Assembly: GCA_947471745.1 (NCBI GenBank)
Contig: CANJKZ010000724.1
Span: 868,001-932,000, forward strand
Reading direction: 5' to 3'
Length of the DNA: 64,000 bases
DNA from: Closterium sp. Naga37s-1
Taxonomy: Eukaryota > Streptophyta > Zygnematophyceae > Desmidiales > Closteriaceae
The notes below the pieces were generated by a model. It saw only the letters and a list, made by a program, of their open reading frames with translations, was not told where the DNA came from and ran no database searches. The stretch's first letter is position 1. Each line of letters starts with the position of its first letter. Shown here piece by piece: positions 32,983 to 42,634 of the stretch. The position numbers were made by a program, and so were the translations under genes.

Positions 32983-33107
32983 TGTCAGATATATATGACT
33001 TAGTCTGTGTAGGCTATAGTGGGGTAGACACTAAGGGGTACAAGTTTCTAGGGTTTCCTATTTGTACACAACATTTCCTAGTTCATTCCATTCCTCATTT
33101 CTTCACA
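32983..33107 (+). repeat. Copia-3 3' LTR
   Basis: 125 bp, one difference from 25780-25904, followed by TSD TTCCT. Confidence 0.95.
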
Positions 33108-33965
33108 TTCCTGATGTGGCACCAGAGTCTAGAACGAGGTGATTGGTGTTAGCCAACACACGACAAGCAAGCGCCGTCTCCTTCTCAAAGGATAGGAAGG
33201 AGAAACCATCATCCTATGGTTCCTCCTTTCCCTTCCTATCCTCGTTTGCCGCCGCTACTGCCACTTTTCCTTTGCTGCCCTTCTTGTTCCAAACTCCATT
33301 CTTCATCCTCCTCTCCACCCACTCAGGCCTAGCGACACGTGGAGCCTCTCCTGGGTAGCCTTGAGGCTTCCACCCATCTGGCCGGCTCCAACACTCCTTC
33401 CACGAGTGCCTCCGGTTCCATCCAGGGACGAGGCACTTGTCGAGCTCCTTCTTCTTCTCCCCACCTCCTTGCCGCTGCTGGTACTTCTTGGAGGCAACCC
33501 TATCTGCTGCCCCCATTGCCCCTTCAACTACTCTACCAGCATCACGCTTACGAGCCTCATCAGAGATCCTCCCATATCCAGGCCTTGGTCCATTTCTGCT
33601 GCTCAAGGTGAAGGTACTGCAGTAGGGCCTCATTTGCCTCTTGGTCCAGCCCCTGGAGTGCAGTGTAGATGATCTACTTTTCATATACTTTGTAGCTCAA
33701 CTCCTCCAAGGCCCTCACATACTCATCCACCCTCTGGAAGTACCATGGTCTCCCCATCGCCATAGTTACGTTCCATGGTTCAAAACCGTCCTCCAAGTGA
33801 ATATGCTTAGGAGTCCTTTTTGCAAGTGCATATCTTGAACTCTCTTCTATGCTTGGGCAGCTACTCCTTGCTTCCCTTTCATGTCAATCAGCATCTTCAG
33901 GATATCTAGTTGGCCTTCCAAGGCCTAACACAGATACTGTAACGCTTGCTTGTCCTTCCGTTCCC

Positions 33966-34129
33966 ATGCTTCCTGTGCGTTAAGTAGCTCCTCCATATCA
34001 AGCCCTTACCTTCCTGTTCGCATTGATGCTGATTCACCTCCGATTCCCTCACTTATGGATGAGCTAGAGCCCCCCCCCAGCCCCTGCTCCCACTTGGATA
34101 GACACTCCAGCAAATGCGCGTGCTTCATC
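33966..34129 (-). repeat. Flanking duplication S (left) of the family-C LTR
   Basis: 164 bp of copia D gag sequence (TTCCTGTGCGTTAAGTAGCT to TGCGCGTGCTTCATC), repeated at 35147-35309 with only a few changes. Confidence 0.8.
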
Positions 34130-35145
34130 TGTCAACGGGAGTTGTTGTTGGCCCCGTCCTCACTTGGGCGGAGTCGACTTTGTGGTCGGGGTGAGGAGTG
34201 AAACCGACCTGCAGCAGTGGGGGAGCTGGTCGACGGGTCTGGTCGACCTGCACGGGGGCCACAGCAAGGGCGCCGACTTTGGGAGGGCGCCAACTTCGTC
34301 TGGTCGACTTGGGAGGTCGACCAGTAGAGGGCGTCGACCTGGGCGACGTCAACAAGGGGAAGCCGACTTGGTGTGGTCGGCTGACAGGTGTGCTGGTCGA
34401 CCTGGAGTTGGTCGACCAGGTGGGTTGTCGACCTGGAGCTGGTCGACCAAGGGTGTGCTCGACCTGGAGCTGGTCGACCAAGGTTGTGGTCGACTGAAGG
34501 TGGTCGTCGACTTGGGAGGTCGACGGACACACGAGGAAGCAGCTGGTCGACGTGGTGGTTGCCCGGTCGACCAGGTTACCTGGGTGACGAGGTTCTGCGG
34601 AGGAGTGCGACGGTCGCCCAGGTGGTAGTGGCGAGACCGGCCTCGGTGGTGGTATCCCGAGGTCGACGTGGATGGTAGGCGCAGTCGCTGACGTGGAGTC
34701 GAGCTGGGCGTCTGCGCTGTGCACGTGGCAAGGAAAAGTGCACCAACCAGCTGCATGCACCTGTGAAGTAGGTGCACCGTTATTCTGCGGCGCAACGCTG
34801 TGCAGCCGACTTGCTGCAGCGTTGGCACACCGTGGACTTGCAACGTTGGCAAACCGCGACTTTGCTCTGCTGGAGCGCAGTCGACCAAGTCGTGCTGGCA
34901 CGCGGTCGAGTGTGCTGCGCTGGAAGTCGACCAGCAACTTTGCTAGGTCTGATGTGGTCTTGCATGCCAATGTTGTTGCTACCATTGTTGTGATGTTTTC
35001 CTAGTGGAACTCTTGCCAATTCTCCCCGTGAACTAGCAAGTAGTGTAAGCACTTGGAAACAAATCAGGAGTGAATGAACGCAGAGATCCCTCCTACCCCG
35101 TGCCCAGCCCGTAGTCTAGCTCCCGTTGATAGAGTTATCTCCGCA
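34130..35145 (+). repeat. Family-C LTR (solo, diverged) inside copia D gag region
   Basis: 1016 bp starting TGTCAACGGGAG and ending TTATCTCCGCA, collinear with the copia C LTRs: GGCCCCGTCCTCACTTGGGCGG near the start, GTCGACC-rich middle, CCCGTAGTCTAGCTCCCGTTG near the end. It is diverged from the C LTRs and carries many extra GGTCGACCWGGAGCTGGTCG units. No second LTR or interior is present. It is flanked by a 164-bp direct duplication (33966-34129 and 35147-35309) instead of a clear 5-bp duplication. Confidence 0.75.
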
Positions 35146-35146
35146 A

Positions 35147-35309
35147 ATGCTTCCTGTGCGTTAAGTAGCTCCTCCACATCAAGCCCTTACCTTCCTGTTC
35201 GCATTGCTGCTGATTCACCTCCGATTCCCTCACTTATGGATGAGATAGAACCCCCCCCAGCCCCTGCTCCCACTTGGATAGACACTCCAGCAAATGCGCG
35301 TGCTTCATC
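35147..35309 (-). repeat. Flanking duplication S' (right) of the family-C LTR
   Basis: 163 bp copy of 33966-34129. It continues rightward into the remaining copia D gag start. Confidence 0.8.
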
Positions 35310-35533
35310 AGCTTCAGGTCTTCGCTGCGATCCCTCCAAAGCACCCTCTAGGTTTTTAATACCTAGCCAAAGCATAAAGTGGAACCGCCATAAGGGATAA
35401 GTCCGAGCCGGTGAACTTAGGAGGGCCATCTAATTTCTGGGCCATGACCAACCTTAGATCTGGAGGTCCTAAAACCAATTCAAAATATGATAATAGGAGG
35501 GAATGTCGCTGGCCTAACCAGCTATGATACCAC

Positions 35534-35992
35534 TGATGGAATGCGTGCGAATCTAGAAAGCGTAGTAAGATATTAGGTCTTCCGACTTCGACGGGCCATT
35601 TTGTGCAGCTCACATATACTTATAATCTCAACTCTCCAGAATGGTACAGCACGCCTTTCACCAAGATCAAGGCCGACCGCTATCGCGTTTTGAGTGCGAC
35701 GGGGTATCCTGGCGGAATCACTTGGCAGCCATGGATTAGATCTAGAGAATAGATATATCAAGGGTTCAGACACAGAGAGTGACGAGTTTGACAATGTTCA
35801 CAAACCCAACCCTCATCCTACAACAATCCCCAACAACCCAAAGTGCCAAAATAGCAACAATAAAAAAGGTTTGTTGGTGCTTGTTGGGTGCGAGTTCAAT
35901 TCCAGCCCGCAACATGTCCAACAATCACATTTTTCCCAAGCCCTTAGCCCACAACCAGCTATAGCAATACCCCACAAGCAGCTAAATAAACA
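35534..35992 (-). repeat. Copia D 5' LTR (right)
   Basis: 459 bp partner of 21843-22310. It is followed on the minus strand, one base later, by the PBS TGGTATCATAGC (35521-35532). Confidence 0.85.
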
Positions 35993-37948
35993 GCAACGGT
36001 TAGTACTTAACAATAAGTGCGTCTTCCCCTCATAGTTGGTACTAAGAGTATGTGTGTTACTCACCCATATGGTTGGTAATATGAGAAGTGCGTCACTTAC
36101 CCATATAGTTTGTCCAAAGAGTATGTGCGTTACTTACCCATATGGTTGGGACTCAGATTAAGTGCATTATCTACCCATATGGTAGGTACTCAGAGTAAGT
36201 GCGTCACATACCCATATGATTGGTACTAAGAGTGAGTGTGACACTTACCCATATGGTTGGTACTAAGAGTAAGTGAGTTACTCACCCATATAGTTGCTAC
36301 TTAGAGAAAGGGTATTACTTGTCCAAATCGTTGGTACTCAGAGTAAGTGCGTAACTTACCCATATGATTTTTACAATATGTCAGTGCGTCATTTACCCAT
36401 ATGGGTGGTACTAAGAGTAATTGCGTTACTTATCCATAGGGTTGGTACTAAAAGAAAATGCGTTACTTACCCATATGGTTGGTACTATGAGAAAGTGCGT
36501 TACTCATCCATATGGATGGTACTACGAGTAAGTGCGTCACTTGCGCAAATGGTTGGTACTATGAGAAAGTGCGTTACCCACCAATATAAATATTACTTTG
36601 AGTAAGTGCGTTACTTGCCCATTTATTTGGTACTATGAGTAAGTGTGTCACTTACATATATGATTGGTAGAAAAATAGTCGTGCATTTCTTACCCATATG
36701 GTTGTCACTATGAGTAAGTGAGTCACTTTCCCATATGGATGGTGCTAAGTGTAAGGGTGTCATTTACCCATATGGCTGGTAATAAGAGTATGTGCGTCAC
36801 TCACCCATATGGTCGGTACTCAGTTGTGTTACTTACCCATATGGTTGGAACTAAGAATATATGGGTCACAACCCATATGGTTGGTACTGTGAGCAAGTGC
36901 GTCAATTACCCATATTGTTCGTATTAAGAGAAATTACTTCACTTACCAATATGGTTGGTACTATGAGTAAGTCCGACACTTACCATACTTTTGGAACCAG
37001 GAGTAAGTGCGTCATTAACCCATATGGTTTGTACTAAGAGTAAGTGCGTCATTTACCCATATGATTGGTGCGTCACTTACCTATATGGTTGGTACAAGGA
37101 ATATGTGTATCAATTTTCCATATGGTTGGGAGGATTAAGAGCGTCACTTACACATACGGTTGGTACTCTGAGTATGTGCGTTACTTACCCATATGGTTGA
37201 TACCAAACAAAAGTGCGTCAATAATCCATATGGTTGGGACTAAGAGAAAGTTCGTCACTTACTTATTTGATGGTACAAAATAAATAGTGTGTCACTTACT
37301 TGTTTGGTTGGTACTAAAAGTAAGTGCGTCACGTACCCTTATTGTTCGTACTGAATGTAAGTGCATCACTTACCCATATGGTTGGTACTAAAATATGCGC
37401 ATCACTTTAAACATATAGTTGGTACGAAGAGTACGTGTGTTACTTACCCATATTGTTGGTACTTGAAGAAAGTGCATCACTTATCCATATGGTTACTATG
37501 AGTAAGTGCGTCACATATCCATATGGATAGTGCAAAGAGCAAGTGCGTTACATACCCATATGGTTGGTACTATGAGTACGTCTGTCTCTTACCCATATAG
37601 TTGGTACGATTAGCAAGCGCATCACTTACCGATATGGATGGTACTAAGAGTAAATGTGTCACTTACTCATATGGCTGGTATTATGAGTAAGTGCATTATT
37701 TAATGTGGTAGTATGTGTAAGTGTATCACTTACCCATATGGTTGGTACTATACGTAAGTGCATCACATATAGATTTGGTTGGTACTAAGTATATGTGTCA
37801 CTTTCCTATATGGTTGGTACTAAAATTGGGTGAGTTACTTACCCATATGGTTGGTACTTGGAGTAAGTGCGTTACTTACCCATATGGTTGGTACTAAAAA
37901 AAAGTGCGTCACTTACCCAAATGATTGGTACTAAGTAAGTGCGTTACT
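35993..37948 (+). repeat. Satellite 1, block 2 (37-bp monomers, about 52 copies)
   Basis: Same orientation as block 1 (ACCCATATGGTTGGTACTAAG type). Degenerate, with occasional truncated monomers. Copia C is inserted at its right edge: TTACT at 37944-37948 is repeated at 45628-45632. Confidence 0.92.
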
Positions 37949-38768
37949 TGTCGAAGAGAAAAGCCTCGCCCTCGCTTGGGCGCAGCCGATCTCGCCGTCG
38001 ACGAGAAGTTCGCGACGGATTGGTCGACGAAATTAGCTTCTGCAGTTCGACAGAAGTTGCGGTCAAGCAGGCTCTGCTCGACAGAATCTGGTCGACGAGC
38101 TCTGCGCGACGAGCTCCCGTCGAAGAGCGCTGGTCGACGATCCTGGTCGAAGAACTCTGGTCGAAGATTTCGGGTCGAGAAGCTCTGCTCGGCCAACGCT
38201 GTTCGACCGAGCGATGTCGAGCTGATCGACCGAATTCGCCGAGGTGTGCGAAACTCTGCGGAGGCGTGCGAACTTTCGCCCAGGAGGTTTTGGCGAAGTT
38301 CTACCTGCGGAACGACATCACGTGGTCGACGGTGCGCACCTGGCAAAAACGACGACACGTTTTCTACCTGGCACCTGCGCAATGTGCTTGATGGTGAAAC
38401 CGTCAACCTGCACCTACTTGGTAGGTGCACACATCTGCGCAGATAGACAACCTGCGACTGCAGATAGTTACCTGCGACTGCAGATAGTCACCTGCGACTG
38501 CAGTGCTGTCAGACCGCTCCTCTGCTGCACTGGCAGATTTCGCCCTTGCTAGGTGTTGCATGCCATTCTAGTCCTTTTGTTCTGCATGCCTCAATTGTAC
38601 TATCAACTTTTCAATGCAAGTTGTTCTTTCAACTTCCTTAGTGGAAACTCTTGCAAACCTTCTCTGTCAACACAGCAAGCAGTAAGAACGCTAGTGCAAG
38701 CTACGATCACTCGCACAACCCCATGCCCTACACCGTAGTCCACTCCCGTTGTGTAGTGACTCTCCGCA
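37949..38768 (+). repeat. Copia C 5' LTR
   Basis: 820 bp, TGTCGAAGAGAAAAGCC...TGACTCTCCGCA, with many GTCGACGA motifs in its first half. TSD TTACT precedes it. Confidence 0.88.
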
Positions 38769-38786
38769 TGGTGCGGTGAGCGTGGA
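38769..38786 (+). other. Primer-binding site for tRNA-Phe (copia C)
   Basis: TGGTGCGGTGAGCGTGGA is the exact complement of TCCACGCTCACCGCACCA, the 3' 18 nt (with CCA) of plant cytosolic tRNA-Phe(GAA) as I remember it. It starts directly at the LTR end. The same 18 bp is found in element E. Confidence 0.85.
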
Positions 38787-39225
38787 GTACCGGGGTTCGA
38801 TTCCTGCTGTTGGCGACTTCCTGTGCCCTAGTGGTGGGCCCTCCCAGTGAGGGGAGTATTGGAAGTGGACACTGGAATGGCCGGAAGTGGTCTCCCCAAG
38901 GGCTACAGGTGTCGTCCTGGGGGGGTATGGGTACGCTGACCCACCAAGGAAACTTGCCCTTTGACCCAGTTGGTTAGTGAACTGGGTCTGTTGTCCGGGG
39001 GGGCAGGGTTCGAATCCTGCTGTCGTCGCTTTCAGAGGAGTGAGAGCGAACATAACAAACCCTCTGGGTGAGGCCGCTCCCAGTGAGGGGAGTGTGGAAG
39101 GGACACTGGAATTGGCCTCTGGTTTGGCCGGAAGGGCTACAAGCTAGGTGCTTGGGAGGCGTGGGCGCGCTCAACCGCTATGCAAACATGCCCTTTTATC
39201 CCAGTTGGTTAGCGGACTGGAATGC
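38787..39225 (+). repeat. tRNA-related SINE-like cluster (one full unit of about 236 bp between partial units)
   Basis: Two perfect RNA polymerase III B boxes, GGTTCGATTCC (38794-38804) and GGTTCGAATCC (39007-39017), lie 213 bp apart. The second is preceded by a D-arm-like CCCAGTTGGTTAGTG (about 38966-38980). Each is followed by a shared body with CTCCCAGTGAGGGGAGT and GGCCGGAAGKGSTAC-like sequence. A third head (CCCAGTTGGTTAGCG, about 39202) starts and stops. The heads look like decayed tRNAs without a closed acceptor stem, so these are retroposons and not tRNA genes. The cluster sits between the PBS of copia C and its integrase. Confidence 0.6.
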
Positions 39226-41760
39226 TATCCCTTCAACGATGGCAGCCTCTACTTTCTTCTGCTGAAAGATAGGAAGACTCGCTACGTGTGGGTGAGGCCG
39301 ATCGCGAAGAAGAGCGACGTGCTGGCCGTCTACGACAAATGGTTGAAGGTGGTGGAGCGGCAGACGTCGAAGACGGTGAAGATGCTGCGTTCTGACCGCG
39401 GAGGGGAGTTCCTCGGTCGAACCTTCACCGACCTCGTCGAGGACAAGGGCATCCTCCATACCCTGACGTGCCCCTACACTCCGCAGCAAAACGGCATGGC
39501 GGAGCGAGAGATGCGCACGGTCGTCGAGGCCGTGCGGACGATGCTTCTGCACATGGGCGTGAAGCACCACAGGTGGCACCTTGCTTTACGACAGGCTGTC
39601 TGGGTGCGCAATTGCCTCGAACGGGCTTCTTTGCCTTCGGGGACGACGCCGCATGAGCTGCTGTTCGAGAAGAAGCCGGACTTGACGCTGGCGCGCGTGT
39701 GGGGCTGCATGGTGCAGTTCATGGTCTCTCAACAGCGGCGCGGCGGGAAGTTGGCGCCGAAGGCCCGTTGGGGTCTTCACCTCGAAGTGTCGGCAGAAAG
39801 CAAGGGCTGGGAGGTGCTCGACTTGACGGACAATAAGATCGTCACTACGGTCGAAGCGATCATCTACGAGAACCTGATGATGGAAACATTGAAGGTGGAG
39901 TACGGGCCGGCGTCGACGAGGACGCCCTCTACCCCGCCGACCGATTCCTCCTCGGTGCACCCTCCACTGCTCGCCGTGGACGACGAGCTTGATAAGGACG
40001 ACGCAGACGACGTCACACCCTCCCCCCCTCCCCCTGTTCAGGGATCCTCGTCGGCCACCGGCGATGAGGGGAGACTTGGTGCGTCGCCTGCGGCGCCGAC
40101 CGGTTGCATCGCCGGTGGCCAACGTGACGCTGAGAAGGTCAGCAACGGGAAGCGGCAGACGTCATGGGAGCCGTCGACGTCGAAGAAGAATGCAGAGACG
40201 TCGTCAGCAGAGGCGCCGACTGCGGAGAGTCATTACACAATGGGAGTGGACTACGGAGGAGGGCACGGGGTTGTGCGGGTGATCGTAGCTTGCAATAGTG
40301 TTCTTACTTCTTGCTTGTGTTCACAGAGAAGTTGGGCAAGAATTTCACTAAGGAGGTTGAAAGAACAATTTGCAATCAAAAGTTGATTGTACAATTGAGG
40401 GATGAAGAACAAAAGGACTAGAATGGCATGCAACACCTAGCAAGGGCGAAATCTGCCACTGCTGCCGCGATCTCCTCCTTTCGCCGACTTTCCGCGCCCT
40501 CCGTCGATTTCGCGTTTGATGACTTCCAGCCACCGCCGCCGCCAGACTGCCCACGCTGCCCCTGTTGGCGTCCCTGCTTCGCCGGGGCAACGTAGTTGGC
40601 TTGCGGAAGCAGTTCTGCAGGTCGCTCAGACTCTTGCATGAACTCGTCCTGATGATGTGGCTTGAAAGCAAGTCCTCGTTCAGAGTCTCGCGCGTGCCAG
40701 GAACCGTCAGCATTCTGCGCATTAGATTGTAGCCCGAGGGGAGGCCGCTGATGACATGGGTGACATACGACGCCACCGAGTAGTCAACGCCGGCCATCCG
40801 CAGATCGGCCAAAACTCACCGCGCTCGATTGCAGTACTCGGTTGCCGATTCTTGCTCCCCCATACTAATATTGGTCAACTTCTTCTCCAGTTGACTGATG
40901 TAGAGGTCGTCGGTCGCTTTGTAGGTGCGCATGATGTACTGCCACGCTTGGTAGCCAGCATCCACCCGTTGTCTGCACGACTTCAATGCGGCCTGCACCA
41001 GAGGTGAGCAACACCTCGAAATGACCATGAAGGTCAGTAGATGAGCAGCGCGGAATTCCGCCCAGAGTTCAGAGTCGTCTACGTCCGGCGTCTCAACATT
41101 GCCGTCGACGAACTTCTTCAATCCGGCGATCTCCAGCTAAGGCTCGATAGATTCAATCCTCGTGATCAAGTCGTGTCGACCTTAGAGCAGCTTCGGCACA
41201 GCGATCTTGTCCGGCGAAATTTTAAAATATCCGTACGCCGGCGTAATGCCTCCGTCTCGACCAGCCGACGCATGAGTCGCCGAAATCGGCCTCAATCCAC
41301 TCTGTAGAGGAGATTGACGTCGACCATCGATGTTGCCGTTCGAGCTGCCTCCAGTCGCAGACGATCGCAGCACTTGCGCATGCACTCCGCCAATGCTGAC
41401 GTCGGCAGGTCAAATCACTCCGCGAACCCTCGTGCTTCCACCGCCGACAACATTGCCGCCATCACCTTCGTTGTGCACGGGTCGGGGAGAGGCGGATGCG
41501 TCGTCCGCTTCTGCACGGGGAGGGGGGTGCTCACGCGCCCACTGCGCACAAGTTCGAAGGAGAAGAATCTCCAAGTCCGCCTTGCCGTACCCGCCAGCCT
41601 CGTGGCATGCCCGAACACCAGCCTCTCTCGCCTGCAGGGTATCTTCTACACCTGCTTCGACCACGGGGTCGACCATGGCGACTAAGACGGCTGCCGGCCT
41701 ACAACGACTTAGGTAATGAACGCAGAAGTCGGGTAATCTGACGGTTCTAACGCGGGGCCG

Positions 41761-41778
41761 TCCACGCTCACCGCACCA
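41761..41778 (-). other. Primer-binding site for tRNA-Phe (element E)
   Basis: The plus strand shows TCCACGCTCACCGCACCA; the minus strand is identical to the copia C PBS over all 18 bases. Confidence 0.85.
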
Positions 41779-42634
41779 TGCGGAGAGTCACTACACAACG
41801 GGAGTGGACTACGGAGGAGGGCACGGGGTTGTGCGAGTGATCGTAGCTTGCACTAGTGTTCTTACTTCTTGCTTGTGTTCACAGAGAAGTTTGGCAAAAA
41901 TTTCACTAAGGAAGGTGAAAGTACAATTTGCAATCAAAAGTTGATTGTACAATTGAGGCATGAAGAACAAAAGGACTAGAATGGCATGCAACACCTAGCA
42001 AGGGCGAAACCTGCCAGCGCAGCAGAGGAGCGGCTTGCCAACGCTGCAGCAGAGTTGTCTACCAGCGTTGCACTGCGCGCGGTCTGCCAGCACTGCAGTC
42101 GCAGGTGACTATCTGCTCAGATGTGTGCACCTACCAAGTAGGTGCAGGTTGGCGGTTTCACCGTCAGGCACATTGCGCAGGTGCCAGGTAGAAAACGTGT
42201 CGTCGGTTTCGCCAGGTGGGCACCGTCGACCACGTGATACCGTTCCGCAGGTAGAACTTCGCCAAAACCTCCTGGGCGAAAGTTCGCACGCCTCCTCAGA
42301 GTTTCGCACACCTCTGCGAATTCGGTCGATCAGCTCGACATCGCTCGGTCGAACAGCGTTCGCCGAGCAGAGCTCCTCGACCCGAACTCTTTGACCAGAG
42401 TTCTTCGACAAGGATCTGCGACCAGCGCTCTTCGTCAAAAGCTCCTCGCGCAGAGATCGTCGACCAGAGCTCGTCGCGCAGAGCTTGTCGACCAGATTCT
42501 GTCGAGCAGAGCCTGCTCGACCGAAACTTTCGTCGAACTGCAGAAGCCCACCTCTTCGACCAATCCGTCGAGAACTTCCCATCGACGGCGAGATCGGCTC
42601 CGCCCAAGTGAGGGCGGGGCCTTTCTCTTCGACA
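41779..42634 (-). repeat. Element E 5' LTR
   Basis: 856 bp, TGTCGAAGAGAAAGGCC...ACTCTCCGCA on the minus strand. Same family as the copia C LTRs. Confidence 0.88.

Larger units (their letters stand above)
25780..33107 (+). mobile_element. Copia-3: young Ty1/copia element inserted in copia D protease
   Basis: 7328 bp, TSD TTCCT at 25775-25779 and 33108-33112. The parts run in order. LTR is 25780-25904, PBS TGGTATAGAGC at 25905, and CTTCGCGGCCCC-type leader about 25980-26400. Gag starts at ATG 26805, with a Gly-rich tract about 27590-27810 and zinc knuckle about 27910-27985. Protease (TLDSGASRSFF) is near 28322 and GAG-pre-integrase (WHHRIGHPSLPRL) near 28780. Integrase (DDFSRY, HSDRGGEFSSD, PQQNGIAERR) is about 28975-29690. 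The repeat linker spans about 29830-30480. RT (YVDDLVFA near 31814) is about 31220-32030, and RNase H (SSCEAEIYAGA, TKHIAIRYFL, ANTADIFTKAL) about 32440-32710. 3' LTR is 32983-33107. It is a sister family of copia-2. A few reading-frame breaks (about three to four); otherwise all domains are present. LTRs differ at one of 125 sites, so insertion is recent. Confidence 0.93.
21843..35992 (-). mobile_element. Copia D: old Ty1/copia element, host of a psbD fragment, copia-3 and a family-C LTR
   Basis: LTRs are at 21843-22310 and 35534-35992; the PBS TGGTATCATAGC is on the minus strand at 35521-35532. Read from right to left, gag lies about 35460-35187 and 33970-33214, with a CLVPGWNRRHSWKEC knuckle-like segment. 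Protease (LVLDSGATSG) spans the region near 33130, then 25775 leftward, and is split by copia-3. GAG-pre-integrase is about 25632-25279 (HLRMGHAGRQQLVE). Integrase is about 25108-24500 (SDQGGKYLGNEL, TPQQNGAAERLNWT), RT about 23229-22903 (YYDQVFTPVGKPTTLR, MDVTIALLHG), and RNase H about 22807-22364 (SNTESEYIS, GRTKHIHVRWHF). Purine tract AGGGGAGTGA precedes the left LTR on the minus strand. LTRs are only about 80 percent alike by eye, so it is much older than its passengers. Many lesions. Confidence 0.85.
40221..42634 (-). mobile_element. Element E: deletion derivative of family C, inserted inverted into copia C
   Basis: TSD CCGAC at 40216-40220 and 42635-42639. On the minus strand the 5' LTR (42634-41779, 856 bp) is followed by the tRNA-Phe PBS (41778-41761), then gag remnants. 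Gag is about 41700-40460 and includes YQAWQYIMRTYKATDDLY, LEKKLTNISMGEQESATEY and VTHVISGLPSGYNLMRRM, i.e. the UBN2-type gag fold. A partial 3' LTR (about 40456-40221) follows. No pol is present. It interrupts the linker between integrase and RT of copia C: the host peptide SAEAPT occurs on both sides. Broken and non-autonomous. Confidence 0.85.

Noticed and set aside
34130-35145. Terminal inverted repeat DNA transposon (CAACGGGAG near the left end, CTCCCGTTG near the right)
   Set aside because: The whole segment is collinear with the family-C LTR, whose ends explain both motifs.
38966-39030. Functional tRNA gene
   Set aside because: The B box and D-arm-like parts are present, but no acceptor stem or standard anticodon arm closes, and the unit repeats with a shared body. 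A SINE head fits better.
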